DNA of 64,000 bases from CADEDV01 sp964596345 (GTDB lineage Bacteria; Bacteroidota; Bacteroidia; Chitinophagales; Chitinophagaceae): NCBI GenBank assembly GCA_964596345.1, contig CAZQSZ010000009.1, positions 31,193 through 95,192 of the forward strand, written 5' to 3'. Within the stretch, counting starts at the first letter, position 1. The number at the start of each line of letters is the position of its first letter. Below, one piece after another: positions 1 through 8,291 of the stretch. The notes below the pieces were generated by a model. The model did no database searches, was not told where the DNA came from, and saw only the letters and a program-made list of their open reading frames with translations. The position numbers and the translations under genes were made by a program.

Positions 1-1
1 G

Positions 2-274
2 AAAGTGTGGTGTGAATTTGTCTTCAATAAATGCCACCGCTATATATTGGACCAGATCGGGGAGAGGGAATATGATCTTTACCTGCTTTGCAATATTGAC
101 CTGCCCTGGGTGGAAGATGAACTGCGGGAATATCCCGACCCGCATACCCGCAAAAAATTATACCAGGTCTATAAAGATATTATGCTGAACCAGCCTGTGC
201 CCTGGGTGGAGATCAGTGGTGATCATGAACAACGGCTGGCCAAAGCAATTACCGCTGTGGATCAGCTGCTCTGA
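2..274 (+). CDS. NadR-like AAA-family ATPase, C-terminal fragment
   Basis: The reading frame is already open at the window edge, so only the last 90 or so codons are visible. The fragment ends in a block typical of NadR-type proteins: YDLYLLCNIDLPW, then EYPD, then PWVEISG and a final RL..AI..VDQLL helix. In NadR this is the C-terminal ribosylnicotinamide kinase half, which phosphorylates nicotinamide riboside in NAD salvage. The P-loop and any adenylyltransferase domain would lie to the left of the window. The assignment rests on recognition of this C-terminal pattern only. The GT39 gene follows on the same strand after 26 nt. Confidence 0.65.
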   Translation, partial: KVWCEFVFNKCHRYILDQIGEREYDLYLLCNIDLPWVEDELREYPDPHTRKKLYQVYKDIMLNQPVPWVEISGDHEQRLAKAITAVDQLL

Positions 275-300
275 TATTTGTTGCTATTTTCGCAGCAGCA

Positions 301-1977
301 ATGAATACTTCTTTTTTACAAAAACAGCATCGCCTTCTTTTTTATACCTGCTGGCTGCTCCTCGGCCTGCTGCAATCCGGTCTCACGGAGTTGCTGGATG
401 ATGAAGCGTATTACTGGGTGTACGGGCAGTATCTTGACTGGGGTTATTATGACCACCCCCCGATGATCGGCTTACTGATCAAGCTGGGCTATGCCATTTT
501 TCCCAATGAGCTGGGCGTAAGATTATATCCTTTATTGCTGAATATTCTTTCCCTTGTCATCATTGAAAAACTGATTTATAAAAAGAACCCCTTCCTGTTT
601 TATACCATTGCGGTATCTATTGCGGTATTACAACTGATCGGGTTTGTGGCGGTGCCGGATATACCCCTGATCTTTTTTACCGCCGTATTCTTTCTTTGTT
701 ATAAACGATTTACTGAAACTGCTTCTGCTAAAAACACATTGCTGCTGGGCCTCGCCATTGCACTGTTATTGTACAGTAAATACCATGCAGTACTGATCGT
801 TTTCTTTTCGCTGCTGGCCAACTGGAAATTATTCACCAGGTACCAGACATATTTGGCCGGTATCATTGCCCTCTTATTATTTGCTCCGCATCTCTGGTGG
901 CAATACCAGCACGACTGGGTCAGTTTCCGGTATCATTTGTTTGAAAGCAATGTCAATCCCTATAAATTTTCCCATACGGGGGATTATATCATCGGGCAAT
1001 TGCTGTTGCCGGGGCCCATTGCGGGGTTCATTCTTTTACCGGCTGCTTTTTTATACAAGGCAAAGAATCAAACCGAAAGAGCTTTGCGGTTTACCATGAT
1101 CGGTATCTATGCTTTTTTCCTGCTGAGTTCGTTCCGGGGAAAAGTGGAAGCCAACTGGACATCACCGGCATTGGTTCCGCTGATCATCCTGGCGCATAAT
1201 TATCTTGCTGAAAAAATAAAATGGCAAACCCTTTTATATAAGTTATTACCGGTTACATTATTGCTTACTTTATTTGGACGCATTGCCATGATCCGGGATA
1301 TACTCCCGGTAAAAGCCGTGAAAGAACGTTATCATTCCTGGAAAGCATGGCCGGCCGAAATGAAAGAAAGAACAAAGGGATTACCCATTGTATTCAGCAA
1401 TTCTTACCAACGGGCTTCCAAGTACTGGTTCTATTCCGGGCAACCCACTTATTCACTGAATCATTATATCGCCGGGGGAAGAAACAATTATAATTTCTGG
1501 CCGCTGGAAGAAGCGATGCTGGGCAAGCCGGTCTATTTCCTGGATAAATACCAGCTCTGGCGTTTCCCGGATTCCCTGAAGACCCCTGTTGGTCATGTGG
1601 GTTATCAATATGATTCCTCGTTTGTTTCTTTTGGTAAAATACAAATTGACCCGGGGCAAAGGAAGATTCGTGTAAAAGAAAATAAAGAGATTGAACTAAC
1701 AATCACTTTTTCAATACCGGAGCTATATCAATCATTCATTGCAACACATCCATCATTAAACGATACAACAAGAATCGGCGTTTTTCAATCAGGGAAATGG
1801 CAAAAAGATTTCTTTACCGCTATTCGTTTGAAAGATGTAAAAGATCAGCAACCCGTCAAACTGCTGATAGAAAAACCAAACCTGCCTCCCGGCAACTACT
1901 ATTTACGTTTTGCCATCAATGCAGGTTCTTATGGCCCCACGCATAACAGTGCTAAGATTGAGTTGCGGGTGGAATAG
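301..1977 (+). CDS. GT39-family membrane glycosyltransferase (ArnT/PMT-like)
   Basis: A 558-residue polytopic membrane protein. Near the N-terminus, after the first membrane segment, it has the acidic motif DDEAYYW (residues 33-39) followed by DHPP (51-54). This is the pattern of the first periplasmic loop in the ArnT/dolichyl-phosphate-mannose mannosyltransferase family, where acidic residues bind metal and the lipid-linked sugar. About ten hydrophobic segments follow to about residue 330, then a soluble periplasmic domain with a beta-rich end. Such enzymes move a sugar from a polyprenyl-phosphate donor to lipid A, protein or glycan; the substrate cannot be told. The start ATG follows the NadR-like gene by 26 nt. 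The stop almost touches the convergent mtgA stop. Confidence 0.85.
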   Translation: MNTSFLQKQHRLLFYTCWLLLGLLQSGLTELLDDEAYYWVYGQYLDWGYYDHPPMIGLLIKLGYAIFPNELGVRLYPLLLNILSLVIIEKLIYKKNPFLFYTIAVSIAVLQLIGFVAVPDIPLIFFTAVFFLCYKRFTETASAKNTLLLGLAIALLLYSKYHAVLIVFFSLLANWKLFTRYQTYLAGIIALLLFAPHLWWQYQHDWVSFRYHLFESNVNPYKFSHTGDYIIGQLLLPGPIAGFILLPAAFLYKAKNQTERALRFTMIGIYAFFLLSSFRGKVEANWTSPALVPLIILAHNYLAEKIKWQTLLYKLLPVTLLLTLFGRIAMIRDILPVKAVKERYHSWKAWPAEMKERTKGLPIVFSNSYQRASKYWFYSGQPTYSLNHYIAGGRNNYNFWPLEEAMLGKPVYFLDKYQLWRFPDSLKTPVGHVGYQYDSSFVSFGKIQIDPGQRKIRVKENKEIELTITFSIPELYQSFIATHPSLNDTTRIGVFQSGKWQKDFFTAIRLKDVKDQQPVKLLIEKPNLPPGNYYLRFAINAGSYGPTHNSAKIELRVE

Positions 1978-1978
1978 T

Positions 1979-2713
1979 TTATTTCTTCTTGCCTGGCGGA
2001 GCCATATCAATCACTTCCTGTATATCCGGGTCGCTTTGCAGGTTGTTCATTTGTTGCACGATGGTGCGGGACCTGGCAGCCACATAACCAGACACCGGTT
2101 TTACTTTATACCGCTTCGGGCTGGGCAAACAGGCAGCGATCATCGCCGCTTCCTGTCTTGATAAATTTTTGGCGGGTTTATTGAAATAGGATTGTGCGGC
2201 CGCTTCAATACCAAAGATGCCATCACCCATTTCTGCCACATTCAAATACATTTCCAGTATTCTTTCTTTGCTCCAGCAGAGTTCGATCATAAAAGTGAAA
2301 TAGGTTTCCAGCCCTTTGCGTACCCAGCTTCTTCCCTGCCAGAGAAAAACATTTTTGGCCACCTGCTGGCTGATAGTGCTGCCGCCGCGGATACGTCCCG
2401 GTTTTTTTTCATTATACGCCATCGCCTTTTTAATACTCTTCCAGTCAAAGCCATCATGATCGGGAAACAGCTGGTCTTCCGAAGCGATGACCGCCAGTTT
2501 CGCATTCGGTGAAATAACACTGCGGTCCACGTAATCTCTTTTCAGTCCGTGGCCACTGACCCAACTTACTAATTGCGTCATCGTGATAGGCGGGTCGATC
2601 CAGCGCAACAGGATGATATATACAAACTGGAGAATGAATAACCAGAGCAGCACTTTTTTGCTGATGCGCCACAGTCTTTGCCATTTTGTTTTTTTTCCGG
2701 GAGTTGCTGCCAT
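1979..2713 (-). CDS. mtgA: Monofunctional peptidoglycan transglycosylase MtgA (GT51)
   Basis: A 244-residue protein of the usual MtgA size. One N-terminal membrane anchor (about residues 21-38) is followed by a GT51 glycosyltransferase domain. The catalytic region is visible as SEDQLFPDHDGFD, with Glu79 as the expected catalytic acid. The second signature is RGGSTISQQ (about 109-117), followed by KERILEMYLN. The family polymerises lipid II into glycan strands at the outer face of the inner membrane. There is no transpeptidase domain, so it is monofunctional. It converges on the GT39 gene with 1 nt between the coding ends. Confidence 0.93.
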   Translation of the reverse strand: MAATPGKKTKWQRLWRISKKVLLWLFILQFVYIILLRWIDPPITMTQLVSWVSGHGLKRDYVDRSVISPNAKLAVIASEDQLFPDHDGFDWKSIKKAMAYNEKKPGRIRGGSTISQQVAKNVFLWQGRSWVRKGLETYFTFMIELCWSKERILEMYLNVAEMGDGIFGIEAAAQSYFNKPAKNLSRQEAAMIAACLPSPKRYKVKPVSGYVAARSRTIVQQMNNLQSDPDIQEVIDMAPPGKKK

Positions 2714-2742
2714 TGCTTCAATATACTATCTAAAAAAATTAT

Positions 2743-3375
2743 TTATTGCGCCGGGTAAAATAACAACCCGGCAATAAGGGCAACACCAAAACCGATCAGG
2801 ATAATGCCATTGATCTTATTAATGATATGAATATTGTGCGGCGTCAGCCGGTTGCGGATCTTACCCGCCAGTAATACTTTCAGAACATCTGATAACAATA
2901 CAAATAATAAGCAGGTAACAAAGATGATGATCCGCTGGTTCACACTATGGGTGATGACCGCTGTGGAGGTGGTGATCCAGAAAATAAAAATACCGGGGTT
3001 CAGGGTGTTCATAAAATAACCCGACAAAAATATTTTGGCATAATCCCTTTTCCGGAACTTGATGATCAACGCCCGTCCTTCTTCATTCACTTTTACTTTT
3101 TTGAAAAATAGAAAATAGATGCCCATCGTGATCAGGAAAACACAACCGGCAATACCGATCTGCAGCCTGTACTCTTTGATCTGGTTAAAAAGTTCCGTAA
3201 AGATATTGCTGATCAGCACCAGGGTGATATCGCTGGCCGATACCCCGGCTACAAAAGAAAAGCCTCCTTTATGACCGTTGTTCAGGCTTTGTTTGATGAT
3301 AGAAAAAAGAACCGGGCCTACTGCAATAGTAAGCAGCAAGCCAAACCCGATTCCTTTTAAGATCGCTTCCATCAT
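2743..3375 (-). CDS. LysE/RhtB-family amino-acid exporter
   Basis: A 210-residue membrane protein with about six hydrophobic segments and the LysE/RhtB opening: a glycine-rich first helix ending in GPVLFSIIKQSLNNG. A polar stretch rich in Lys (KKVKVNEEGRALIIKFRKRD) forms the central cytoplasmic loop, and GYFMNTLNPGIFIFW opens the second half, as is usual in the family. Members export amino acids or related metabolites; the substrate here is unknown. Two ATG codons in tandem (3375 and 3372) could start it. It lies on the same strand as GH3 (upstream) and mtgA (29 nt downstream). Confidence 0.85.
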   Translation of the reverse strand: MMEAILKGIGFGLLLTIAVGPVLFSIIKQSLNNGHKGGFSFVAGVSASDITLVLISNIFTELFNQIKEYRLQIGIAGCVFLITMGIYFLFFKKVKVNEEGRALIIKFRKRDYAKIFLSGYFMNTLNPGIFIFWITTSTAVITHSVNQRIIIFVTCLLFVLLSDVLKVLLAGKIRNRLTPHNIHIINKINGIILIGFGVALIAGLLFYPAQ

Positions 3376-3393
3376 ACAATGTGTTCAAAGCTA

Positions 3394-3426
3394 AAATAAA
3401 AAACCCCTTTCGGGAAATGAAAGAGG
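3394..3426 (-). terminator. Rho-independent terminator after the GH3-like gene
   Basis: Read on the minus strand, CCTCTTTC pairs with GAAAGGGG across a 7-nt loop and is followed by TTTTTTATTTT. The position, just downstream of the GH3-like stop and upstream of lysE, suggests that GH3 and lysE are separately transcribed. Confidence 0.7.
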
Positions 3427-3448
3427 TGTAAATGGTCTTATTATTTAT

Positions 3449-4981
3449 TTAAATCGCCCCGGTCTTTAAAAAACGGTTCCATTCATCCAGCATTTTTCCT
3501 TTCATCACCCGCGGGAATTTATGCTGGCTGCCGAGTTTTCCTTTCAATGCCATAAACTGCAAAAATTTTTCTTCGGGTAATACTTCCAGGAATACTTCTT
3601 TCAATGCACTGTCCCTTTCCGTCGCATAATCATCATTCAATGCCCGGAGATGCTGATCGATCCTCTTTCCTAACTCGGCGGCATCCACTTTATCATCGGT
3701 GGCCACGTACCATTTATGGGCAAAGAACCCTTCATACGGAAACCCCACCACCGTGTATTCAGGAATGCTTGCATTCAGTTCTTCACTGACGAGTTCTATC
3801 GCTTTATTCATATTCTCCACACTCAGGTGTTCCCCCACCAGGCTCAGGAAATGCTTGGTGCGGCCCGTGATCACCACTTCACTTTTTTCCAGGTCCACAA
3901 ATTTGATCGTATCACCGATCAGGTAACGCCAGGCACCGGAGTTGGTACTCATCAGCAGGGCATATTCTTTTCCTTCTTCCACTTCGTGGATCATTTTTGC
4001 GTCCGGATTGGCTACAATGTTACACTCACTATCGAAGTTCTTCTCATCAAAAGGAACAAACTCAAAGAAGATATTATTATTCAGGATCAGCTGCATGCCT
4101 TTTGCATGTTCCCTTGTTTTATAACCAATAAATCCTTCGCTGGATAAATAATTCTCGATATATACAATTGGTTTACCCAGTAATTTCTCAAACCCTTTTT
4201 TATAGGGCTCAAACGCCACACCCCCGTGTACAAAAAAACTGAAGTTGGGCCAGATCTCGTGGATGTTCTTGACTTTGTAATGTTCGATCACCATTTCCAT
4301 ACACATCTGGCACCAGGCAGGCACCCCAACGATATAACCAATATCCCACTCTTTAGCATGTTCTACGATCTCGTGCAATTTCTGGTTCCAGTCGGACATG
4401 GCTGCAATACGGCCACCGGGTTTGTAAAAACTCTGGAACCAGAACGGTCTTTTCTTGGCGAGTATACCACTCAGGTCGCCGGCAAACCAGCCTGCTTTTC
4501 CTTTTTTCAGATCCGTGGCACCACCAATCATTAAAAAGCCTTTGGTCATGGCTTTTTTATTAGCCTCTTCATAATTCAGCAGGCTTAGCAACTGGCGAAG
4601 ATAATTAACCGTGTTGCTGCGCAACATGTCTTTGGTGACGGGGATATATTTACTTGCTGCTTCTGATGTGCCCGAACTTAGTGCATAGTACTTGATCTTG
4701 CCCGGCCAGGTCACATCGGGTACGCCATCCAGTGTTTTTTGCCACCATTCTTCATAGATCTTATTATAATCATGCACGGGTACCAGTTCCTGGAAACTTT
4801 TACCGGGGTGGCGGCTGAATAAGGCATCATCAAAATGATACTGCTGACCAAATTCGGTGAACCTTGCTTTCTTTAATAATTTTTTCAATACCCGTATCTG
4901 CTGCCGGCGGGGATCATTGGGCGGAATACGAAGAGCAGCAGCAATCGCTTTGGGTAGTTTTATATCGATGATAGACGCCAT
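3449..4981 (-). CDS. GH3 auxin-responsive-promoter family protein (acyl-adenylate ligase-like)
   Basis: A 510-residue protein with the GH3 fold signatures: YYALSSGTSEAASKYIPVT (about residues 97-115, the phosphate-binding loop of acyl-adenylating enzymes), an ENYLSSEGFIGYK region, YALLMSTNSGAWRYLIGDTIKF, and VVITGRTKHFLSLVGEHLS near the start of the C-terminal lobe. Plant GH3 enzymes adenylate a carboxylic acid and join it to an amino acid. Bacterial homologues are common in Bacteroidota, but their substrates are mostly unknown. Size and motif order fit an intact enzyme. No biosynthetic partner is adjacent. Confidence 0.88.
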   Translation of the reverse strand: MASIIDIKLPKAIAAALRIPPNDPRRQQIRVLKKLLKKARFTEFGQQYHFDDALFSRHPGKSFQELVPVHDYNKIYEEWWQKTLDGVPDVTWPGKIKYYALSSGTSEAASKYIPVTKDMLRSNTVNYLRQLLSLLNYEEANKKAMTKGFLMIGGATDLKKGKAGWFAGDLSGILAKKRPFWFQSFYKPGGRIAAMSDWNQKLHEIVEHAKEWDIGYIVGVPAWCQMCMEMVIEHYKVKNIHEIWPNFSFFVHGGVAFEPYKKGFEKLLGKPIVYIENYLSSEGFIGYKTREHAKGMQLILNNNIFFEFVPFDEKNFDSECNIVANPDAKMIHEVEEGKEYALLMSTNSGAWRYLIGDTIKFVDLEKSEVVITGRTKHFLSLVGEHLSVENMNKAIELVSEELNASIPEYTVVGFPYEGFFAHKWYVATDDKVDAAELGKRIDQHLRALNDDYATERDSALKEVFLEVLPEEKFLQFMALKGKLGSQHKFPRVMKGKMLDEWNRFLKTGAI

Positions 4982-5053
4982 TACTTATCACAATAGCTTT
5001 AAAGTTACACAATGTTTCAGCGCAAAGGTCTGCGAATATAGGGGCAAATCATT

Positions 5054-6997
5054 TTACCCGCCCAAATGACGATACCGTCTCCATAATAACCGGAGGTCAT
5101 ACAGGGGTTCATAGTCGCGGGCATACCAGTAATCCAGCTTGCGCAGGCTGTCGTCGGGCAATTGCTGCGGTTGTGTGGCGGAAAAACCATTACAGGTCAT
5201 CACTGCTTTCCGGAGTGCAGGCAGCTTTTGTTCATTTTTAATATACCCCACCCATGTTTTCCTGGCTGTAAGCACGGCAAAGCAGTTGGCAAAAAAAGAA
5301 AACGGTTTTTTTACCAACAAGAGATGTACCGGGAAACTTACCAGCGATAAAAATGAGATAACAATATCTGTTAATCGTTTTATCCTGCGGTTACCGGGTT
5401 CCGCCAGCTTAAAACCATTTTCGGTTGACAGGGCTTCGCCGGATGTATCTTTTGATTCACTGCCAACAATACTCCGGCTTCCGGCAGCATGAAATTTAAT
5501 TTTGAGAAACCCCGGCAAGGTTTTCAGCACCGAAATACTGCTGGCATAAGAAAGCTGGCCCTGGCAAAAGATAATTTCCCGGAAAGGAATAACGGATAAT
5601 AGTTTTTTCAGTTCATTCACCTGCCCGATCGCCCCTTCCTTATTTTCATCCACAGCGATACGGCCCAGTATTCTTTCCTGCAAGCCGGCTTCTTTCATCA
5701 GTTGCACCACATGCATATATTCTTCAGGTGAACCTGCAATCACCGTAGTGGCATGTTCTTCTTTCTCTTTATTGCTCGTCAGCACTTTTGTCTGGATCAG
5801 CACCCACCTTAATACACTGATCAGCAAAAAAGCTAGCATGGCGCCAAACAAAATAATCCCTCTTGAAAACCGGTATTGCTCGGGTAATAATGCATAGGCC
5901 GCCAGTAATACAATTGTTGCCATCACTGTTGAACGGACCAGGCCTGTCCATTTATACCAGCGGTCATACAACCCTGCATAATAGGCGGTGATCAGGTAAA
6001 AAACAGTGTAGGCCGGGAAAGCAATCCATAACAAACGGTTTTCGTATTCGATATCTGTTCTTACATACTGGTTCCAGATATTTTTCATGAGCCAGAAGGA
6101 AAGCAATATCAGCCCTGCATCTATTAATGGTAGCCCAATGCGGCGTACAAACTGGCCCACAGCGGAAAGTGCTGCCCTTACCCAAATAGCAAGATGAATC
6201 AACAAATGAAAGATACCGGCCCTGCTGCCGCCATAATGTTTGCGGACAAAAATGCTCATGGCATTATAGAACATGCGGACATAATTCATCGTTCCCTTGC
6301 GGGTGCTTTCGCCTTTGAAATGGATAATATGACTGCCGGCAAAATAATAATTGGTATAGCCGGCTTTTTGTATGCGGTAACTCAGGTCCACATCTTCACC
6401 ATACATAAAAAAAGTTTCATCAAATCCTCCCACTTTATTCAACACTTCCTTCGGTATCATCATAAAAGCACCGGCCAGTACATCCACTTCATGATCTTCG
6501 TTCTCATTTAAATGACCCAGGTGGTACTTGGAAAAGATTTTAGACGAGGGGAACAGTTTGGCTAAACCAAAGAGCTTGAACAAAGACGTCATCGGTGAAG
6601 GAAAAGCCCGTTTGGATTCTTTGAGGAATTGCCCTTTTCCATCCAGCATTTTGATGCCGAGTGCACCTGCCTGCGGGTGGGTTTCAAAAAAACGGATACA
6701 GGAACGGAAACAATCCTCCGGCACAAGGGTATCCGGGTTCAGGAACAATATATACTGCCCGGTTGCCTGTTGCAAACCGAGGTTACAGGCTTTGGCAAAA
6801 CCCAAATTCTCTGCACTGGCAACAAAACGAATGGTTGGAAATTGCGGTTGCAGGTAGTCCAGGCTGCCATCTGCCGAATGATTATCCACCACAATGATCT
6901 CCGCCTGCATATTCTTCACTGCTTTTTGTACCGAACACAGGCATTGTTCCAGGAAAAACCGGACATTATAATTGACTATGATGATGGATAACTGCAT
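5054..6997 (-). CDS. GT2 glycosyltransferase fused to a membrane, sugar-phosphotransferase-like module
   Basis: A 647-residue protein counted from the ATG at 6997. A TTG five codons earlier is less likely, because MQLSIIIVNYN is the usual GT2 opening. Residues 1-250 are a GT2 domain with VVDNHSADGS, LFLNPDT and FFMYGEDVDLSYR. Residues about 270-410 hold several membrane helices. A cytoplasmic segment follows (TTVIAGSPEEY..., about 425-530) resembling the nucleotide-binding-like domain of polyprenyl glycosylphosphotransferases. The C-terminus has KRLTDIVISFLSLVSFP and ends DYWYARDYEPLYDLRLLW, like the last part of such transferases. The catalytic RxG/KFRSM block of those enzymes is not visible. 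It probably acts in surface polysaccharide synthesis. Confidence 0.82.
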   Translation of the reverse strand: MQLSIIIVNYNVRFFLEQCLCSVQKAVKNMQAEIIVVDNHSADGSLDYLQPQFPTIRFVASAENLGFAKACNLGLQQATGQYILFLNPDTLVPEDCFRSCIRFFETHPQAGALGIKMLDGKGQFLKESKRAFPSPMTSLFKLFGLAKLFPSSKIFSKYHLGHLNENEDHEVDVLAGAFMMIPKEVLNKVGGFDETFFMYGEDVDLSYRIQKAGYTNYYFAGSHIIHFKGESTRKGTMNYVRMFYNAMSIFVRKHYGGSRAGIFHLLIHLAIWVRAALSAVGQFVRRIGLPLIDAGLILLSFWLMKNIWNQYVRTDIEYENRLLWIAFPAYTVFYLITAYYAGLYDRWYKWTGLVRSTVMATIVLLAAYALLPEQYRFSRGIILFGAMLAFLLISVLRWVLIQTKVLTSNKEKEEHATTVIAGSPEEYMHVVQLMKEAGLQERILGRIAVDENKEGAIGQVNELKKLLSVIPFREIIFCQGQLSYASSISVLKTLPGFLKIKFHAAGSRSIVGSESKDTSGEALSTENGFKLAEPGNRRIKRLTDIVISFLSLVSFPVHLLLVKKPFSFFANCFAVLTARKTWVGYIKNEQKLPALRKAVMTCNGFSATQPQQLPDDSLRKLDYWYARDYEPLYDLRLLWRRYRHLGG

Positions 6998-7048
6998 GCT
7001 TAACAGCCCCAAATCTAAATTCTAAAATCTGCAATCTAAAATCAGAGT

Positions 7049-7056
7049 TATCTTTG
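7049..7056 (+). promoter_or_regulatory. Bacteroidota -7 promoter box upstream of the IMPase gene
   Basis: TATCTTTG matches the Bacteroidota -7 consensus TAnnTTTG exactly and ends 3 nt before the ATG at 7060. If used, the transcript would have almost no leader. No convincing TTTG -33 element is seen at the usual distance. Confidence 0.45.
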
Positions 7057-7059
7057 CCC

Positions 7060-7836
7060 ATGCTTAAAACAACCCTTATTGAGGCGGCCAAAGCAGGTGC
7101 CGCAGAGATACAACGGTTTTTCAACAGTGAATTCAAGATCAGTAATAAAGAAGGTGTCAACAACCTGGTGACCGAAGCCGACCATGCATCCGAAAAAGCG
7201 ATCCTGGCGCTGATCAAATCCAAATTTCCCGATCACCAGGTATTGGCGGAAGAGACCGGTGAGATTATCCAGGATTCCAATTATAAATGGATCATTGACC
7301 CGATCGACGGTACCGTCAATTTTGCACATGGTATTCCGCTCAATTGTGTCTCCATCGGTATTGAACACGAAGGCGAGATCATACTGGGTTGTGTTTATAA
7401 CCCGCATCTGAATGAACTCTTTTTTGCTGAAAAAGGAAAAGGGGCTTTCTTAAATGATCAGCCAATCCGGGTGAGTGCAGAAACGCAGGCCATCAAAGCC
7501 TGTCTGGTGACTGGTTTTCCTTACACTTATATTAATATGCCCAATGGTCCGCTGGAAATATTTGAACGTTTTATCCGCAAAGGAGTGCCGGTTCGTCGTC
7601 TCGGTTCCGCTGCTATTGATCTTTGCTGGGTGGCGGCCGGTCGTTTTGATGGATTCTATGAACATAAATTAGAAGCCTGGGATAGTGCCGCCGGTTACCT
7701 GATCGTGGAAGAAGCGGGAGGAAAAGTAACCGACTTTACCGGCAGTAAGTTCTCGGTCTACCAGCACCGGATCTTAGCCACGAACGGAAAGATACATGAA
7801 AAGATGCTGAAGGTGATCAATGGAGGAGAGCTATAA
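7060..7836 (+). CDS. suhB: Inositol monophosphatase family protein (SuhB-like)
   Basis: A 258-residue protein of normal family length. The metal and phosphate sites are visible: VLAEETGE (first acidic ligand), WIIDPIDGTVNFAHGIP (the DPIDGT signature), and AWDSAAGYLIVEEAGGKV near the end. Members hydrolyse inositol-1-phosphate or similar sugar and nucleotide monophosphates with Mg2+; which substrate is used cannot be read from the sequence. The ATG at 7060 is preferred to an in-frame TTG at 7054, which lies inside the probable promoter box. It is divergent from the GT2 gene, with 62 nt between starts. Confidence 0.9.
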   Translation: MLKTTLIEAAKAGAAEIQRFFNSEFKISNKEGVNNLVTEADHASEKAILALIKSKFPDHQVLAEETGEIIQDSNYKWIIDPIDGTVNFAHGIPLNCVSIGIEHEGEIILGCVYNPHLNELFFAEKGKGAFLNDQPIRVSAETQAIKACLVTGFPYTYINMPNGPLEIFERFIRKGVPVRRLGSAAIDLCWVAAGRFDGFYEHKLEAWDSAAGYLIVEEAGGKVTDFTGSKFSVYQHRILATNGKIHEKMLKVINGGEL

Positions 7837-7888
7837 GATTTGATTTTTGTTTCTGGATTTTTGGTTTTAGATTAGGTAAACCTTATTT

Positions 7889-8272
7889 ATGACTGAAAAA
7901 GAATTAAAAATCCGGACAAAAAATGTGGCCATCTCTGTTGGCAAGCTTTGCCAGAGACTGCCTTCCAGCAAAGTAAATAATACTTACATCGACCAGGTCT
8001 TAAGAAGTTCTGCCTCGATGGGTGCAAATTACAGGGCCGCCTGCAGGGCAAAATCTTCCAGGGATTTTATTTATAAACTACAGGTAGTTGAGGAAGAAAC
8101 GGATGAAACAATGTATTTTCTGGAACTGCTTGCAGAGTTTAATGAAAAGTATAAAGCAGATATGCGGCTGATCTATAAAGAAGCAGAAACAATTTTGAAA
8201 ATCATTGTAGCCTCTGTAAAAACTGTACAGAAAAAAATAGCAACCAGTAGTAGCAGGCAATCAAAAACCTAA
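7889..8272 (+). CDS. Four-helix-bundle protein (S23/Avd-like, TIGR02436 type)
   Basis: A 127-residue, helix-rich basic protein. The conserved face is recognisable: LRSSASMGANYRAACRAKSSRDFIYKLQVVEEETDET, given here as LRSSASMGANYRAA and the later KLQVVEEETDET. This family includes proteins encoded in 23S rRNA intervening sequences and the Avd accessory protein of diversity-generating retroelements. Stand-alone copies are frequent in Bacteroidota and their role is unknown. It sits between two conserved metabolic genes and is flanked by AT-rich, low-complexity intergenic DNA (7837-7888 and 8273-8291). That suggests a small insertion. No reverse transcriptase or variable repeat is nearby. Confidence 0.85.
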   Translation: MTEKELKIRTKNVAISVGKLCQRLPSSKVNNTYIDQVLRSSASMGANYRAACRAKSSRDFIYKLQVVEEETDETMYFLELLAEFNEKYKADMRLIYKEAETILKIIVASVKTVQKKIATSSSRQSKT

Positions 8273-8291
8273 AATTAAAATTCTAAAATAA

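Noticed and set aside
3716..4147. Long + strand frame opposite the GH3-like gene
   Set aside because: It is the antisense shadow of a gene with strong family motifs; its own translation has no recognisable pattern.
7876..8291. Diversity-generating retroelement around the Avd-like gene
   Set aside because: No reverse transcriptase, template repeat or variable repeat is present within 10 kb.
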